From the NCBI RefSeq assembly GCF_002259605.1, contig NZ_MWWR01000007.1, positions 107,284 through 171,283 of the forward strand: DNA of 64,000 nt, in the 5' to 3' direction. This stretch comes from Pseudoscardovia radai. Lineage in GTDB: Bacteria > Actinomycetota > Actinomycetes > Actinomycetales > Bifidobacteriaceae. Positions 1 to 6,734 of the stretch are shown piece after piece (position 1 is the stretch's first letter; every line of letters starts with the position of its first letter). The notes beneath the pieces are model-generated. The model did no database searches. It saw only the letters and a list, made by a program, of their open reading frames with translations, and was not told the origin of the DNA. A program made the position numbers and the translations under genes.

Positions 1-284
1 TGCTCGCAGCCCGCGACTGCGGCGGGGCCGATACCCGTCAGGGCCTCCGCCTCAGGCCATTCCTTGGCCTCGACGGGACGGAAGAGCATGTCCAGCATCG
101 GCGTGCCGTTGCGGTCGAGGGACACAAGCCGCAGCACCTCGGCGCGGATGGGGTCAGGGCCGGTCAGAGTCATGCCGATGACCTGATAATCCCCACCGTC
201 ATCTGTGTCGGGCGGAAGGATGTACTCCGCTTCATGCGGCAGCAATAGCGGCCGAGCCCAATCCTCGTACGTGAATCTCGTCAT
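1..284 (-). CDS. DnaQ-like exonuclease-fold protein, degenerate active site (partial)
   Basis: The gene starts at ATG 284-282, overlapping the WhiB stop as ATGA, and runs off the window after 94 codons. Residues around 34-90 read like the first half of a phage 3'-5' exonuclease domain: a V-I-x(5)-T-G-x-D-P strand and turn, an acidic E-V-L element, then a RPVEAKEWPEAEA segment followed by TGI-P, the family's RP-x-x-x-x-EWPEAEAIHGI signature. At motif I the family expects D-x-E; here the aligned residues are Gly and Thr, so the two metal-binding acids are missing. The fold call is an inference from this motif pattern. It is probably not an active nuclease unless a second site lies in the unseen C-terminal part. 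Confidence 0.6.
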   Translation of the reverse strand, partial: MTRFTYEDWARPLLLPHEAEYILPPDTDDGGDYQVIGMTLTGPDPIRAEVLRLVSLDRNGTPMLDMLFRPVEAKEWPEAEALTGIGPAAVAGCE

Positions 285-778
285 GACGTCCTCCTTGTCT
301 CCGTTGTGCCGTCGCCTCCCGGTTCCGTCACCGTCAGATTCTCGGCATCGGATGACTCGGCGGGTGTTGCCGCGTCGCACACCTCCTGTTCCTTGCGGCG
401 GCGGCGCGATTTCCTTTTCTCTTCGCTGTCCTTGGCTTTCGCCCTGTCGATGGCGTCGGGATTGGTGCGGATCCATCCAGCGAGGGCGGCGACACGCGTT
501 GCGTGCAGTCCTTCACCAGACACCTTGTACAATTTCGCGTCCCGTGCCAGATGCAGGCGGATGCGACGGTTGACGCCTCCCCAGATTCCCGCCGTCTCCT
601 CGTAGACGATGGCGGTGGCGAGGCATTCGGGCCGCACAGGGCAGCCTTCGCAGATCTTCCTGCCCTTGGTACATTCCACCGACGCTCCCGCGTTGCGGTT
701 GAGGTTCCACATCTTGTCCTTCTGCTCGGCCGGGTACTCGGAGCACCGGGCGTGCTGCGTCCAGTCCCAGGAGTTCAT
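281..778 (-). CDS. WhiB-family iron-sulfur transcription factor
   Basis: 165 aa. The four cluster cysteines of the WhiB domain are visible: C12, then C43-x2-C46-x5-C52, followed by the G-I-W-G-G turn at 64-68 that contacts sigma factor in this family. A fifth Cys (C36) is extra. The tail after about 110 is basic and charged (K/R-rich near 115-130), a plausible DNA-binding or disordered segment. It overlaps the upstream replication-type gene and the downstream DnaQ-like gene by ATGA, so the three are one transcription unit. WhiB proteins act as redox- or NO-sensitive partners of the primary sigma factor. Mobile actinobacterial elements sometimes carry their own copy to reprogram the host or exclude other phages; that role here is inferred from location only. 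Confidence 0.88.
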   Translation of the reverse strand: MNSWDWTQHARCSEYPAEQKDKMWNLNRNAGASVECTKGRKICEGCPVRPECLATAIVYEETAGIWGGVNRRIRLHLARDAKLYKVSGEGLHATRVAALAGWIRTNPDAIDRAKAKDSEEKRKSRRRRKEQEVCDAATPAESSDAENLTVTEPGGDGTTETRRTS

Positions 779-2220
779 GCCGTTCCTTCCTTCCGTGCAT
801 CCCTGATTCGCGCCATGTCACCGTGATGGTCACGGTTGTGCGCGTCCGACGCGCACACCGGGCATTCGCCCGGGTCCACCTCGTCGTAACAGTGCTGGTA
901 GAGCTTGCCGAGGTTCGATGGTTCAAGCCACTGCTCACCCCAGTACACGGCATGCCCCTCGGAATATGCGCGGGTTAGCTGGCGGTGCGGCGCGTACGAC
1001 GCGGCGACCACCGGGGAGACGCCCGGCGCCGATTCGCGCGTCACGCCAGGCGATATCCGCCCGAACCGGATGGTGCCCTGCCCCTGCCGCGATCTCGGCG
1101 AGGTGATGTCCTGTCTCAGCGCAGCCCAGTCGGACGCCAGCGAACGAAGGGTCAGCACGCGGGCACGGTGGAAATCGTGAGACAGGGCCCACACGACCGC
1201 CGAGAGGATGTCGTCGACGGCCTGGTCGGGGTCACGCCCGGCCTCGGTGAGCGTCGAGATCAGCCACGAGGCGTTGCCGACCTCTCGCCTCGGCCAGGTG
1301 CGCGGCGCCAGGCCGCGTTCCCCGATGAGGCGATGGTGCTCGGCCACCAGACGGCGAGAGGCGCGGAGGACGCGCTCCCCCGGCGCGGCATCGGTTGCAC
1401 CGGCCGGGACTCCGGCAACGGCGTACGATGTTCCGCCGGCGGCAGCCGGCGCATGGGCGGCAGCAGGTGCGACGATGGGTTCAGCCGCGCCGTCGGAACC
1501 GGGAGCCCCGATGCCACCGGAGGGTTCCTCGGGCACGAATTCGCCGTAGGGGTCAGAGCGCAGCCCGTCGTCGAAGGCGTCGAGGAGACAGAGTGAATCG
1601 GCAACGGGGGAAGCAGTCGAGGCTTCGCCGCGACCGTCTCCGTCGCGGCTCCCCCCGGCGCGGTTCTTCCCATCGTGATTTCCTTCGACGGGGGGCAATC
1701 CCCCTTTAGGGGGATTATGGGGGGAATTGAGAGAGTTATTTAGTTCATATTGTGCGACATCCGTGTCGTAGCTGCTACGACATCCTGTCGCGGCGGAATC
1801 GGTGCTACGACAATTTGTCGTATCTGTTTTTTGGCTTGTTCCCTTGCCTCTCGCCATCGCGGTCTTTTGGGGCTTCGTAGCGGCCGGCATTGCCTTGGCA
1901 CCCGCGCCGACGGCATCTGGCCCGGGTTCGGGGCCGTCGACGTCCAGGTCCCACACGATGGGGCGGGTCTGGGCCGGATACCGCGAGACATAGCTCTGGT
2001 CGCCGCGTCGGATGATGCCCGCCGATTCCATCCACGCGAGTTCGCGCTGGACTGTGCGCAGGCTCAGGTCCATCCGTTCGGCGATGGAACGGGCACTGGG
2101 GAACGCATGCAGGCCGTGGTCGTCCGGGGTCGCGTCGGCCAAGGCCATGAGCACGCAGCGGCATGTGCACGACCTGACGCGGTGGGTCCCCATCGCCCAC
2201 CACAGGACACGTATGCTCAT
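775..2220 (-). CDS. Replication-type helix-turn-helix protein of the mobile element
   Basis: 481 aa from ATG 2220, which follows GGGGGAGGT with a four-base spacer; the reading frame stays open further upstream but that stretch has no ribosome site and belongs to the preceding small gene. Residues about 20-90 form a winged HTH: S-x-R-S-I-A-E-R-x-x-L-S-x-R-T-V-Q-R-E-L, then W-M-E-x-A-G-I-I-R-R. This is the HTH_36 type common at the N-terminus of phage and plasmid replication-initiation proteins. The middle is Ala/Gly/Pro-rich and probably disordered. Near the C-terminus an E-C-P-V-C pair with nearby histidines could bind zinc. A function in replication is inferred from domain type and operon position. 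Confidence 0.7.
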   Translation of the reverse strand: MSIRVLWWAMGTHRVRSCTCRCVLMALADATPDDHGLHAFPSARSIAERMDLSLRTVQRELAWMESAGIIRRGDQSYVSRYPAQTRPIVWDLDVDGPEPGPDAVGAGAKAMPAATKPQKTAMARGKGTSQKTDTTNCRSTDSAATGCRSSYDTDVAQYELNNSLNSPHNPPKGGLPPVEGNHDGKNRAGGSRDGDGRGEASTASPVADSLCLLDAFDDGLRSDPYGEFVPEEPSGGIGAPGSDGAAEPIVAPAAAHAPAAAGGTSYAVAGVPAGATDAAPGERVLRASRRLVAEHHRLIGERGLAPRTWPRREVGNASWLISTLTEAGRDPDQAVDDILSAVVWALSHDFHRARVLTLRSLASDWAALRQDITSPRSRQGQGTIRFGRISPGVTRESAPGVSPVVAASYAPHRQLTRAYSEGHAVYWGEQWLEPSNLGKLYQHCYDEVDPGECPVCASDAHNRDHHGDMARIRDARKEGTA

Positions 2221-2405
2221 CGCGACCTCCCCCGGGCGCTCCCAGCCGGATGGCGGAGCATGGACAGACGCAACATGAGTCCCTCGGGCAGGGGGCATGC
2301 GGGCGTCTCCCCCGCCTCGGGGGAACGTTCGGTAGAATGAGACTGTCTGCAAAGACTGCCGACCGGTCTAGTCATCTCCTGGTCGTGCATTGGATTGCTT
2401 TCCAT
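2217..2405 (-). CDS. Small hypothetical protein leading the element operon
   Basis: 62 codons from ATG 2405, preceded by ATAGGAGAACCT, a good AGGAG with five-base spacing. The stop codon overlaps the ATG of the replication-type gene (ATGA), which supports translation and coupling. Composition is polar with two Cys and three Met-rich stretches; no domain recognised. An upstream TTG at 2444 in the same frame is rejected because it sits inside the stem of the hairpin at 2445-2488 and has no ribosome site. Confidence 0.55.
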   Translation of the reverse strand: MESNPMHDQEMTRPVGSLCRQSHSTERSPEAGETPACPLPEGLMLRLSMLRHPAGSARGRSR

Positions 2406-2444
2406 AGGTTCTCCTATCACCATCGAATCTGTGGAGTGATCCAA

Positions 2445-2488
2445 GGGGTCCTTGGAATGGAAATGAGGAAATGAGTGCCAAGGACCCC
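2445..2488 (-). terminator. Hairpin between Cro-like gene and replication operon
   Basis: An 11-bp perfect stem (GGGGTCCTTGG at 2445-2455 pairing with CCAAGGACCCC at 2478-2488) encloses a 22-nt purine-rich loop in which AAATGAG occurs twice. It lies 18 bp downstream of the Cro-like gene on that strand and 40 bp upstream of the small ORF. No T-run follows, so it may be a protein-binding palindrome or processing site rather than a classic terminator. Confidence 0.45.
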
Positions 2489-2506
2489 TCTTCAGTTTTC
2501 ACGCCG

Positions 2507-2725
2507 TCAGTCGCCGGCGTTCACGGAATCCGAAGGCGGGGACTCGATGCCGAGGACGAAATCCGCCGACAATCCGTATCTTTCGTGCAGAAAGCGCAAA
2601 TCCCGCGGCTGCCAGGCGATCTGCCCGTTGACTTTCCCCGAGATGTTGGCCTTGGACTGTCCGGAGCCCTCGGCGAGCTCCCGATAGCTCACGCCATGCG
2701 CCGCAAGCCATTCCTTCAAATTCAA
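2507..2725 (-). CDS. Cro/XRE-type small HTH regulator (TTG start)
   Basis: 72 aa. Residues 4-60 make an HTH_3-like domain: W-L-A-A-H-G-V-S-Y-R-E-L-A-E-x-S-G-Q-S-K-A-N-I-S-G-K-V-N, then a helix ending F-V-L-G-I. The start is TTG at 2725, eight bases after AAAGGAG; the nearest in-frame ATG would delete the first helix. It diverges from the repressor gene at 2924 and heads the leftward operon, the Cro position in a lysogeny-type switch. No signal or membrane segment. Assignment as Cro-like rather than excisionase-like rests on the intact XRE helices. Confidence 0.72.
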   Translation of the reverse strand: MNLKEWLAAHGVSYRELAEGSGQSKANISGKVNGQIAWQPRDLRFLHERYGLSADFVLGIESPPSDSVNAGD

Positions 2726-2743
2726 AGTTCAGACTCCTTTCAC

Positions 2744-2817
2744 ATCGTTCATTCTGACTGATTTGTACATATACAATATCGTTCAATTTGACAGAACACA
2801 AATTCGTTCGTTAGAAT
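2744..2817. promoter_or_regulatory. Divergent switch region with direct-repeat operators and a sigma-70-type promoter
   Basis: Two 18-bp direct repeats of the form ATCGTTCAnTnTGACnGA lie at 2744-2761 and 2778-2795, 34 bp apart, three mismatches between them. The second overlaps a consensus -35 TTGACA at 2788-2793, followed after 18 bp by TAGAAT at 2812-2817, a rightward promoter for the repressor. Between the repeats is a small palindrome TTGTA-CATA-TACAA. The layout fits autoregulation of the right-hand gene and control of the Cro-like gene. Sites are read by eye. Confidence 0.55.
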
Positions 2818-2831
2818 TCCCTATATCAGCA

Positions 2832-2921
2832 ATGAATTCTGCGCCACGGATTCCGATGACACGGACACCCAGCGCCCAGGATTCCCGCGACACGAATCTC
2901 GACAACATGGATCGGAGGTAG
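2832..2921 (+). CDS. Possible 29-codon leader peptide ahead of the repressor
   Basis: ATG 2832 opens a 29-codon frame ending in TAG at 2919-2921; the stop is embedded directly after the GGAGG that serves the repressor GTG at 2924. Termination here would deliver ribosomes to the next start. There is no clear ribosome site for ATG 2832 itself, although the start lies only about 8-10 nt after the predicted transcription start, so near-leaderless initiation is conceivable. It may equally be chance. Confidence 0.25.
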   Translation: MNSAPRIPMTRTPSAQDSRDTNLDNMDRR

Positions 2922-2923
2922 AT

Positions 2924-3472
2924 GTGACCGGCGTCATCCCCACCGACGAGGTGGAAGAGAGCACGGTGCGCTACGAACGCGTCGTCGCCTTCAACATCCG
3001 CCAGCGCCTCACGGCACAGCACCGCTCCCAGCGCGAGCTGGCCGACTTCATGGGACTGCAGACATCCGCCGTCTCCATGAAGATGACTGGCAAGACCACA
3101 TGGTCCCTGGCCGACATGGTCAAGGCAGCCGCCTTCCTCGGCGTGTCCCTCGACGACCTGACCGACGACACCATCATGGTCTCCATGGGGGCCGCCCCCA
3201 CCAAGGAGGAGCTCGAGAAGGCCATCGAGACGGACGCCCGCGAGAAGGCCCGGCGCGCCGAAAGGCGGGCCGCTGCCGCCACCGCGGGCGGCGACGCCGC
3301 CGCGCCCGCGATCGTCACGGCACGCGCCGCGGAAAAGAAAACCGCGGACGCGCCTGCAGGCGGTCCGCGGTTCATCGTGATGCCGGACGGCATGCCCGGC
3401 ACCGGAACGGTGCCCCGGATGCGATTCGAACGCACGACACCCGCTTTAGGAGAGCGGTGCTCTATCCCCTGA
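2924..3472 (+). CDS. XRE-family repressor of the integrated element
   Basis: 182 aa from GTG 2924, five bases after GGAGG; the ATG at 2922 is immediately followed by TGA and cannot be used. Residues about 15-75 form the HTH: N-I-R-Q-R-L, Q-R-E-L-A-D-F-M-G-L-Q-T-S-A-V-S-M-K-M-T-G-K-T-T-W-S-L-A-D-M, then the L-G-V-S-L-D-D-L signature. After 90 it becomes charged and Ala-rich (coiled or disordered). The last 20 codons read antisense through the tRNA-Arg gene, so the tail is dictated by the attachment site. It faces the Cro-like gene across the operator region. A repressor role is inferred from this layout. Confidence 0.7.
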   Translation: MTGVIPTDEVEESTVRYERVVAFNIRQRLTAQHRSQRELADFMGLQTSAVSMKMTGKTTWSLADMVKAAAFLGVSLDDLTDDTIMVSMGAAPTKEELEKAIETDAREKARRAERRAAAATAGGDAAAPAIVTARAAEKKTADAPAGGPRFIVMPDGMPGTGTVPRMRFERTTPALGERCSIP

Positions 3473-3483
3473 GCTACCGGGGC
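3411..3483 (-). tRNA. tRNA-Arg (anticodon CCT)
   Basis: 73 nt on the minus strand. The acceptor stem is GCCCCGG paired with CCGGGGC, with discriminator A; the D arm includes AGCTCAGGGGATAGAGC; the anticodon stem-loop is CCGCT-CTCCTAA-AGCGG, which places CCT at 34-36; the T arm has loop TTCGAAT. CCA is not encoded (the gene is followed by CCG). It reads AGG codons. The 3' end faces the integrated element, so this gene is the likely attachment site and its 3' part may have been restored by the element. Confidence 0.95.
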
Positions 3484-3889
3484 AACGTTCCTATGGTACA
3501 CCCATTCGGGATGTGCTTGGCGCCGTGCGCCGTCACTTACCCTATCGTTGATAATCTCCCTCTCCCTATCGTTAGCAATCTCCCTCTTCCCCTTCTCTAT
3601 CCACCCACTTTTGCGGCTCCCCACCAACCACCCATCACCCTATCCGCTTACTTTTGCGGCCAAACGACCACAAAAGTAAGCGGATACAGCAGGCCCACCA
3701 ACCAATCCCTCCCTATCCACCCACTTTTGCGGCCCAAAGGTCGCAAAAGTGGGTAAATAGGAAAGTGGATGGGGAACCAACCGGCTGCGGAAACCGACCA
3801 ACCGGCGACGAAACCAACCGGCTGCGATAACCGACCGACCGCAACCGAGCAACCGCGGAAACCGACCAACCGCGATAACCAACCGGCGA
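3484..3889. repeat. Repeat-rich spacer: three direct copies, two long hairpins and an A/C-rich degenerate repeat
   Basis: No gene is visible in these 406 bp. A 20-bp unit, TATCCrCyyACTTTTGCGGC, occurs directly at 3598, 3641 and 3714; the second and third copies are each followed by their inverted complement after a few bases. This gives long hairpins at 3641-3686 (19 of 21 pairs) and about 3718-3753. Earlier, CTATCGTT(A/G)(A/G)(T/C)AATCTCCCTCT-like text is duplicated near 3541-3588. From about 3776 to 3889 there is a degenerate tandem of AACCGACCAACCG-type words. The hairpins lie 3' of the NERD gene and could end its transcript. Confidence 0.6.
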
Positions 3890-5767
3890 TCAGTGGGATT
3901 TGCGGGTCTTGCGATTGTTCTTTCGATTGCGCTTCTGGAACATGCGGCGCTTCTGGCGGGACAGCGCGGGATGCGGCGCACTTCCCGGTTTCTCACCCGG
4001 TTTCTCGCCCGACTTCTCGCCCGGCTTCTCGCCCGGCTTCGCGCCGCGCCCGTCAACGCCTTGATCCATAGCGCCGGACTCAGCCATAACCTCATGCTCG
4101 GCCTGGGCACGCAGCTGATTCGCGCGCTCCTTCTCAGCCTTCTCGACGGCCTCGGCGGTCCGCGCCAGCGCCGTCTGGTCCTCGGCCCCGGCGCCATCGT
4201 CCGACGGCGCACCGTCCTTCTCGCCGCCCTGTTCGGAATCGTTCCGCGACGCATCGGAGACATCGTTGTTCTTCGCAACGATTTTGCCAACCTTCGCAGC
4301 GCCCTTCGCAGCGCCCTTCTCGGAACCTTTCGCAACACCCTTCGCAGCACCCTTCGGCGCACCGTCCTGCGCGGGTGCGGAGGCGCCGTCGGCGGCGAGC
4401 GCCATGCCGCTTTCGAGTACGCTCATCGGCTCGTCGAAATCGGCGAAGATCTGCGCGGCGGCGCTGTGTTCTCCGCGCGAATTGCCGACGACACGCTTGC
4501 CACGCCGCCCACCGGCCCCATGCCGCACGCCATTTCCGCGCGAGCCGGCCTTGCCGTCGCCCTTATGCGAACCGTCGCCCTTTCGCGCCCCGCCCTTGCG
4601 CGAGCCGCCTTTACCGCCGTCACCGCCGCGCGAGCCGCCGTTCCCACTGCCTTCGCCGTTCTCGCGACGCCGACGCGCCTCCTCCTCGCGCTCCATGCCG
4701 AGGCTCCACGTCTTCTTGGTCTTACCGCGCGGGCTGAAAGCCCACTCGATGGCGCGGCTCATGCCCATGTTCGGCTCGCTGGCGTCGGAAAAGCCATTGA
4801 GCAGCTTGGGAAGGTCCTCGCCATTGATCGGAATGGTGGACTCTTTCTCGAAACCGCGCAACACCACCTTGCCGGTGCGCGAGCTGCACCAGATGACGGT
4901 GTAGCAATGCACGTCGGAAAGGAACGGCATGCCCAGCAGCGTGTTCTCGAGCTGCTTGACGGCCAGATCCATGGATCCGGTCTGGAGGAAAAGCTCCCAG
5001 GTGTCGGATTTGTCGAGCTTGCGGCGGCCGCGTTCGTAGATGCCGGGCGCGTAATTCTTCGAATCGAGCAGGATGACGTGCTGCACGCCCTCGGATTCGA
5101 AGGCGATGATGTGGTCGACGTCGGAATCCTTGATCTGCTGGTTGACGAAGTACCCGTGGCGCACGATGGCATGGTGGCGCTTGGCCCATTCGTCCACGAT
5201 ACGGCGGGTCTTCTCCTCGCCGGCCTCGCCCACCTTGCCGCTGGCGAAGCGGTCAGAGACGCGGCGCTTGTCGCGCAGGGCGATGCGGATGTCGGGATTG
5301 GAAACGGGTTCGCGCAGCTCCTCGCGCGTCACGCTCGGCGCGATGCCGTTTTGCGTCTTGTACGCGATGTCGCGCGGCACGGAGCCATAGTGGTTCGGGC
5401 CGTTCGAGCGCTCGGCGCGGGTCTGCATGCGCAGCCGCTGCTTACGGGCGCCCGCGAAGTTCTTCTCGGAATCGAAGGTGATGACGGGTTCGGGCTTGAC
5501 GGTGGCGTCGGCGTCGGGCTTGACGCTCCAATCGTTCTCGGCGGCCCAGTCCTGCTCGGCCTGGCGAAGGTCGTCGTCATCGCTATCGGCGTGTGGGGTG
5601 CTCCACTCGTAGTCGGCGTCCCAGCGATCGTCGCCGAGCGCGTTGCTTCGGTCGCCCGACTTACGGGCGTGCGCGATGCGCGCCTTGTGCGCGAGCCATA
5701 GTGTCACGATGACCAAAACGGCAACGACGACGGCAAGGCCCACAAGCCCGATCATTCCTTCGCCCAT
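3890..5767 (-). CDS. Membrane-anchored NERD-domain protein with long basic, repetitive tail
   Basis: 625 aa. A single hydrophobic segment at about 5-26 anchors the protein, followed by a charged, acidic linker. Residues about 178-300 match the nuclease-related domain (NERD): G-E-A-G-E-E-K-T, then a D-x-D-H-I-I strand and L-L-D-S-K-N-Y-A-P-G, resembling restriction-endonuclease-fold active-site acids and lysine. From about 360 the chain is low complexity: Gly/Lys/Arg/Ser-rich, then Ala-Lys-Gly triplets (K-G-A-A-K-G-V-A-K), then P-G-E-K repeats and a basic end. NERD proteins are thought to process DNA or RNA but most are untested. Start supported by GGAAGG seven bases before ATG. It is monocistronic with the spacer repeats downstream. 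Confidence 0.75.
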   Translation of the reverse strand: MGEGMIGLVGLAVVVAVLVIVTLWLAHKARIAHARKSGDRSNALGDDRWDADYEWSTPHADSDDDDLRQAEQDWAAENDWSVKPDADATVKPEPVITFDSEKNFAGARKQRLRMQTRAERSNGPNHYGSVPRDIAYKTQNGIAPSVTREELREPVSNPDIRIALRDKRRVSDRFASGKVGEAGEEKTRRIVDEWAKRHHAIVRHGYFVNQQIKDSDVDHIIAFESEGVQHVILLDSKNYAPGIYERGRRKLDKSDTWELFLQTGSMDLAVKQLENTLLGMPFLSDVHCYTVIWCSSRTGKVVLRGFEKESTIPINGEDLPKLLNGFSDASEPNMGMSRAIEWAFSPRGKTKKTWSLGMEREEEARRRRENGEGSGNGGSRGGDGGKGGSRKGGARKGDGSHKGDGKAGSRGNGVRHGAGGRRGKRVVGNSRGEHSAAAQIFADFDEPMSVLESGMALAADGASAPAQDGAPKGAAKGVAKGSEKGAAKGAAKVGKIVAKNNDVSDASRNDSEQGGEKDGAPSDDGAGAEDQTALARTAEAVEKAEKERANQLRAQAEHEVMAESGAMDQGVDGRGAKPGEKPGEKSGEKPGEKPGSAPHPALSRQKRRMFQKRNRKNNRKTRKSH

Positions 5768-5984
5768 AATCGCCTTCCGGTCATGCGCCGGCCCGGTACC
5801 CTTGGCCGCCGCGGCACGCCCGGATGCTCCCCGCGCATATCTATCCTTCGCGCGGACACCGGACGGCCCATGTGATTCCTACGGCAATTCTAACCCACCG
5901 TCTGCCGTCCCCCGCCACAGGCATCCGCTATTCGTTCGATTCGCACGATGCGGCGGATGCGTACGGGTGATTAGACGCCGCCGA

Positions 5985-6641
5985 TCACGCACCGGCGACC
6001 GCGGCGTCGGACGGCCACCGTTCGAACCATTCGAGAAGGCTGTCGACGGCCGCGTCGCTCCAGTCGAGCATGCGCGGTCCAGGAACGGCGCGGTTGTACG
6101 GCTGGTCGAAGACGACGACGTGCTGCCCCGCCGCGCGCAGCACGGCGACGTTGCCCGGCGAATCGTCGATATGCACGGTGGCGCCGATGGAGTCCTTGAG
6201 CCCTGTGAAGCATAGCGACATATACGGAATCCCGTTGGCGTCGAGCCAGGCCGCAGTGTCGGACACGACGGCACGATGCTGCCCGCTGACGAACAGCCGG
6301 TGCGTGACGATGCGGATGTACACATGCTCGGCGGCCAGGCGGCGCAGGGCTTCCGGGGCTCCGGGGATGGGACGCATGGTGGCGTACAGATGCTCCGCCT
6401 CGGCGGCTCTGTGCACGGCGAGATACTCCGCGTTGTTCCGGATGGGCCAGCCGGGGGCCGTGTAGAAGTTGTAGGAGTCGTTCGTGCCGAAGGTGCGCGG
6501 GTCAAGGCCGCGCGTGCGCGCCAGGTAGTCGGCGATGGCACCGCGGTAGTCCGCGCACACGCCATCCAGGTCAAGGTCAAGCACGCGGTATCCCATGATC
6601 CCGACCCGCTGGTTCTCGTATTGGGCTGGTATGCGTCCCAT
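5985..6641 (-). CDS. 5'(3')-deoxyribonucleotidase-like HAD phosphatase
   Basis: 218 aa. Motif I is D24-L-D26-G-V-C-A-D-Y, the form seen in the NT5C-type 5'-nucleotidases that dephosphorylate (deoxy)nucleoside monophosphates; W, Y and F residues typical of the substrate pocket follow (D-S-Y-N-F-Y, residues about 54-60). Motif II is R-I-V-T-H-R near 110 and motif IV is H-I-D-D-S-P-G-N near 157. Start ATG 6641 follows AAGGA with a seven-base gap; the Met at residue 16 is an alternative nearer the fold. It lies downstream of sbcC on the same strand, 93 bp away, possibly in the same transcript. The 93-bp spacer is pyrimidine-rich on the plus strand with short CTTCCT repeats. Confidence 0.75.
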   Translation of the reverse strand: MGRIPAQYENQRVGIMGYRVLDLDLDGVCADYRGAIADYLARTRGLDPRTFGTNDSYNFYTAPGWPIRNNAEYLAVHRAAEAEHLYATMRPIPGAPEALRRLAAEHVYIRIVTHRLFVSGQHRAVVSDTAAWLDANGIPYMSLCFTGLKDSIGATVHIDDSPGNVAVLRAAGQHVVVFDQPYNRAVPGPRMLDWSDAAVDSLLEWFERWPSDAAVAGA

Positions 6642-6734
6642 TCGCTGTCCTTCCTCGCTCGTTCTTCCTTGCGGTTCTTCCTCGTTTGTCCTTCCTTGCG
6701 GCCCTCCCCTCGTTGCTCAGGCGAGCCGGCTTGC

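Larger units (their letters stand above)
1..3483. mobile_element. Right end of an integrated element (prophage or ICE remnant) at tRNA-Arg
   Basis: The block left of the tRNA-Arg gene has the marks of an integrated element. The tRNA lies on the minus strand with its 3' end at 3411, pointing into the block, which is the usual geometry for integration into a tRNA 3' end. Inside are a divergent pair of small XRE-type regulators, an HTH protein of the phage or plasmid replication kind, a WhiB protein and a DnaQ-like protein, the last four genes joined by ATGA overlaps. Chromosomal housekeeping genes begin right of the tRNA. The exact junction should lie within 3411-3483. The other end and any integrase are outside the window. 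Prophage, integrative plasmid and ICE cannot be told apart from this part. Confidence 0.7.

Noticed and set aside
3411..3472. Treating the repressor tail as proof that the tRNA call is wrong
   Set aside because: The cloverleaf is complete with all arms and conserved bases; antisense overlap with an element gene at an attachment site is the simpler explanation.
1..3483. Integrase or excisionase gene in the visible part of the element
   Set aside because: No tyrosine or serine recombinase catalytic motifs were found. The only recombinase-like helices are in the separate protein at 13145-14380, which lacks a catalytic domain.
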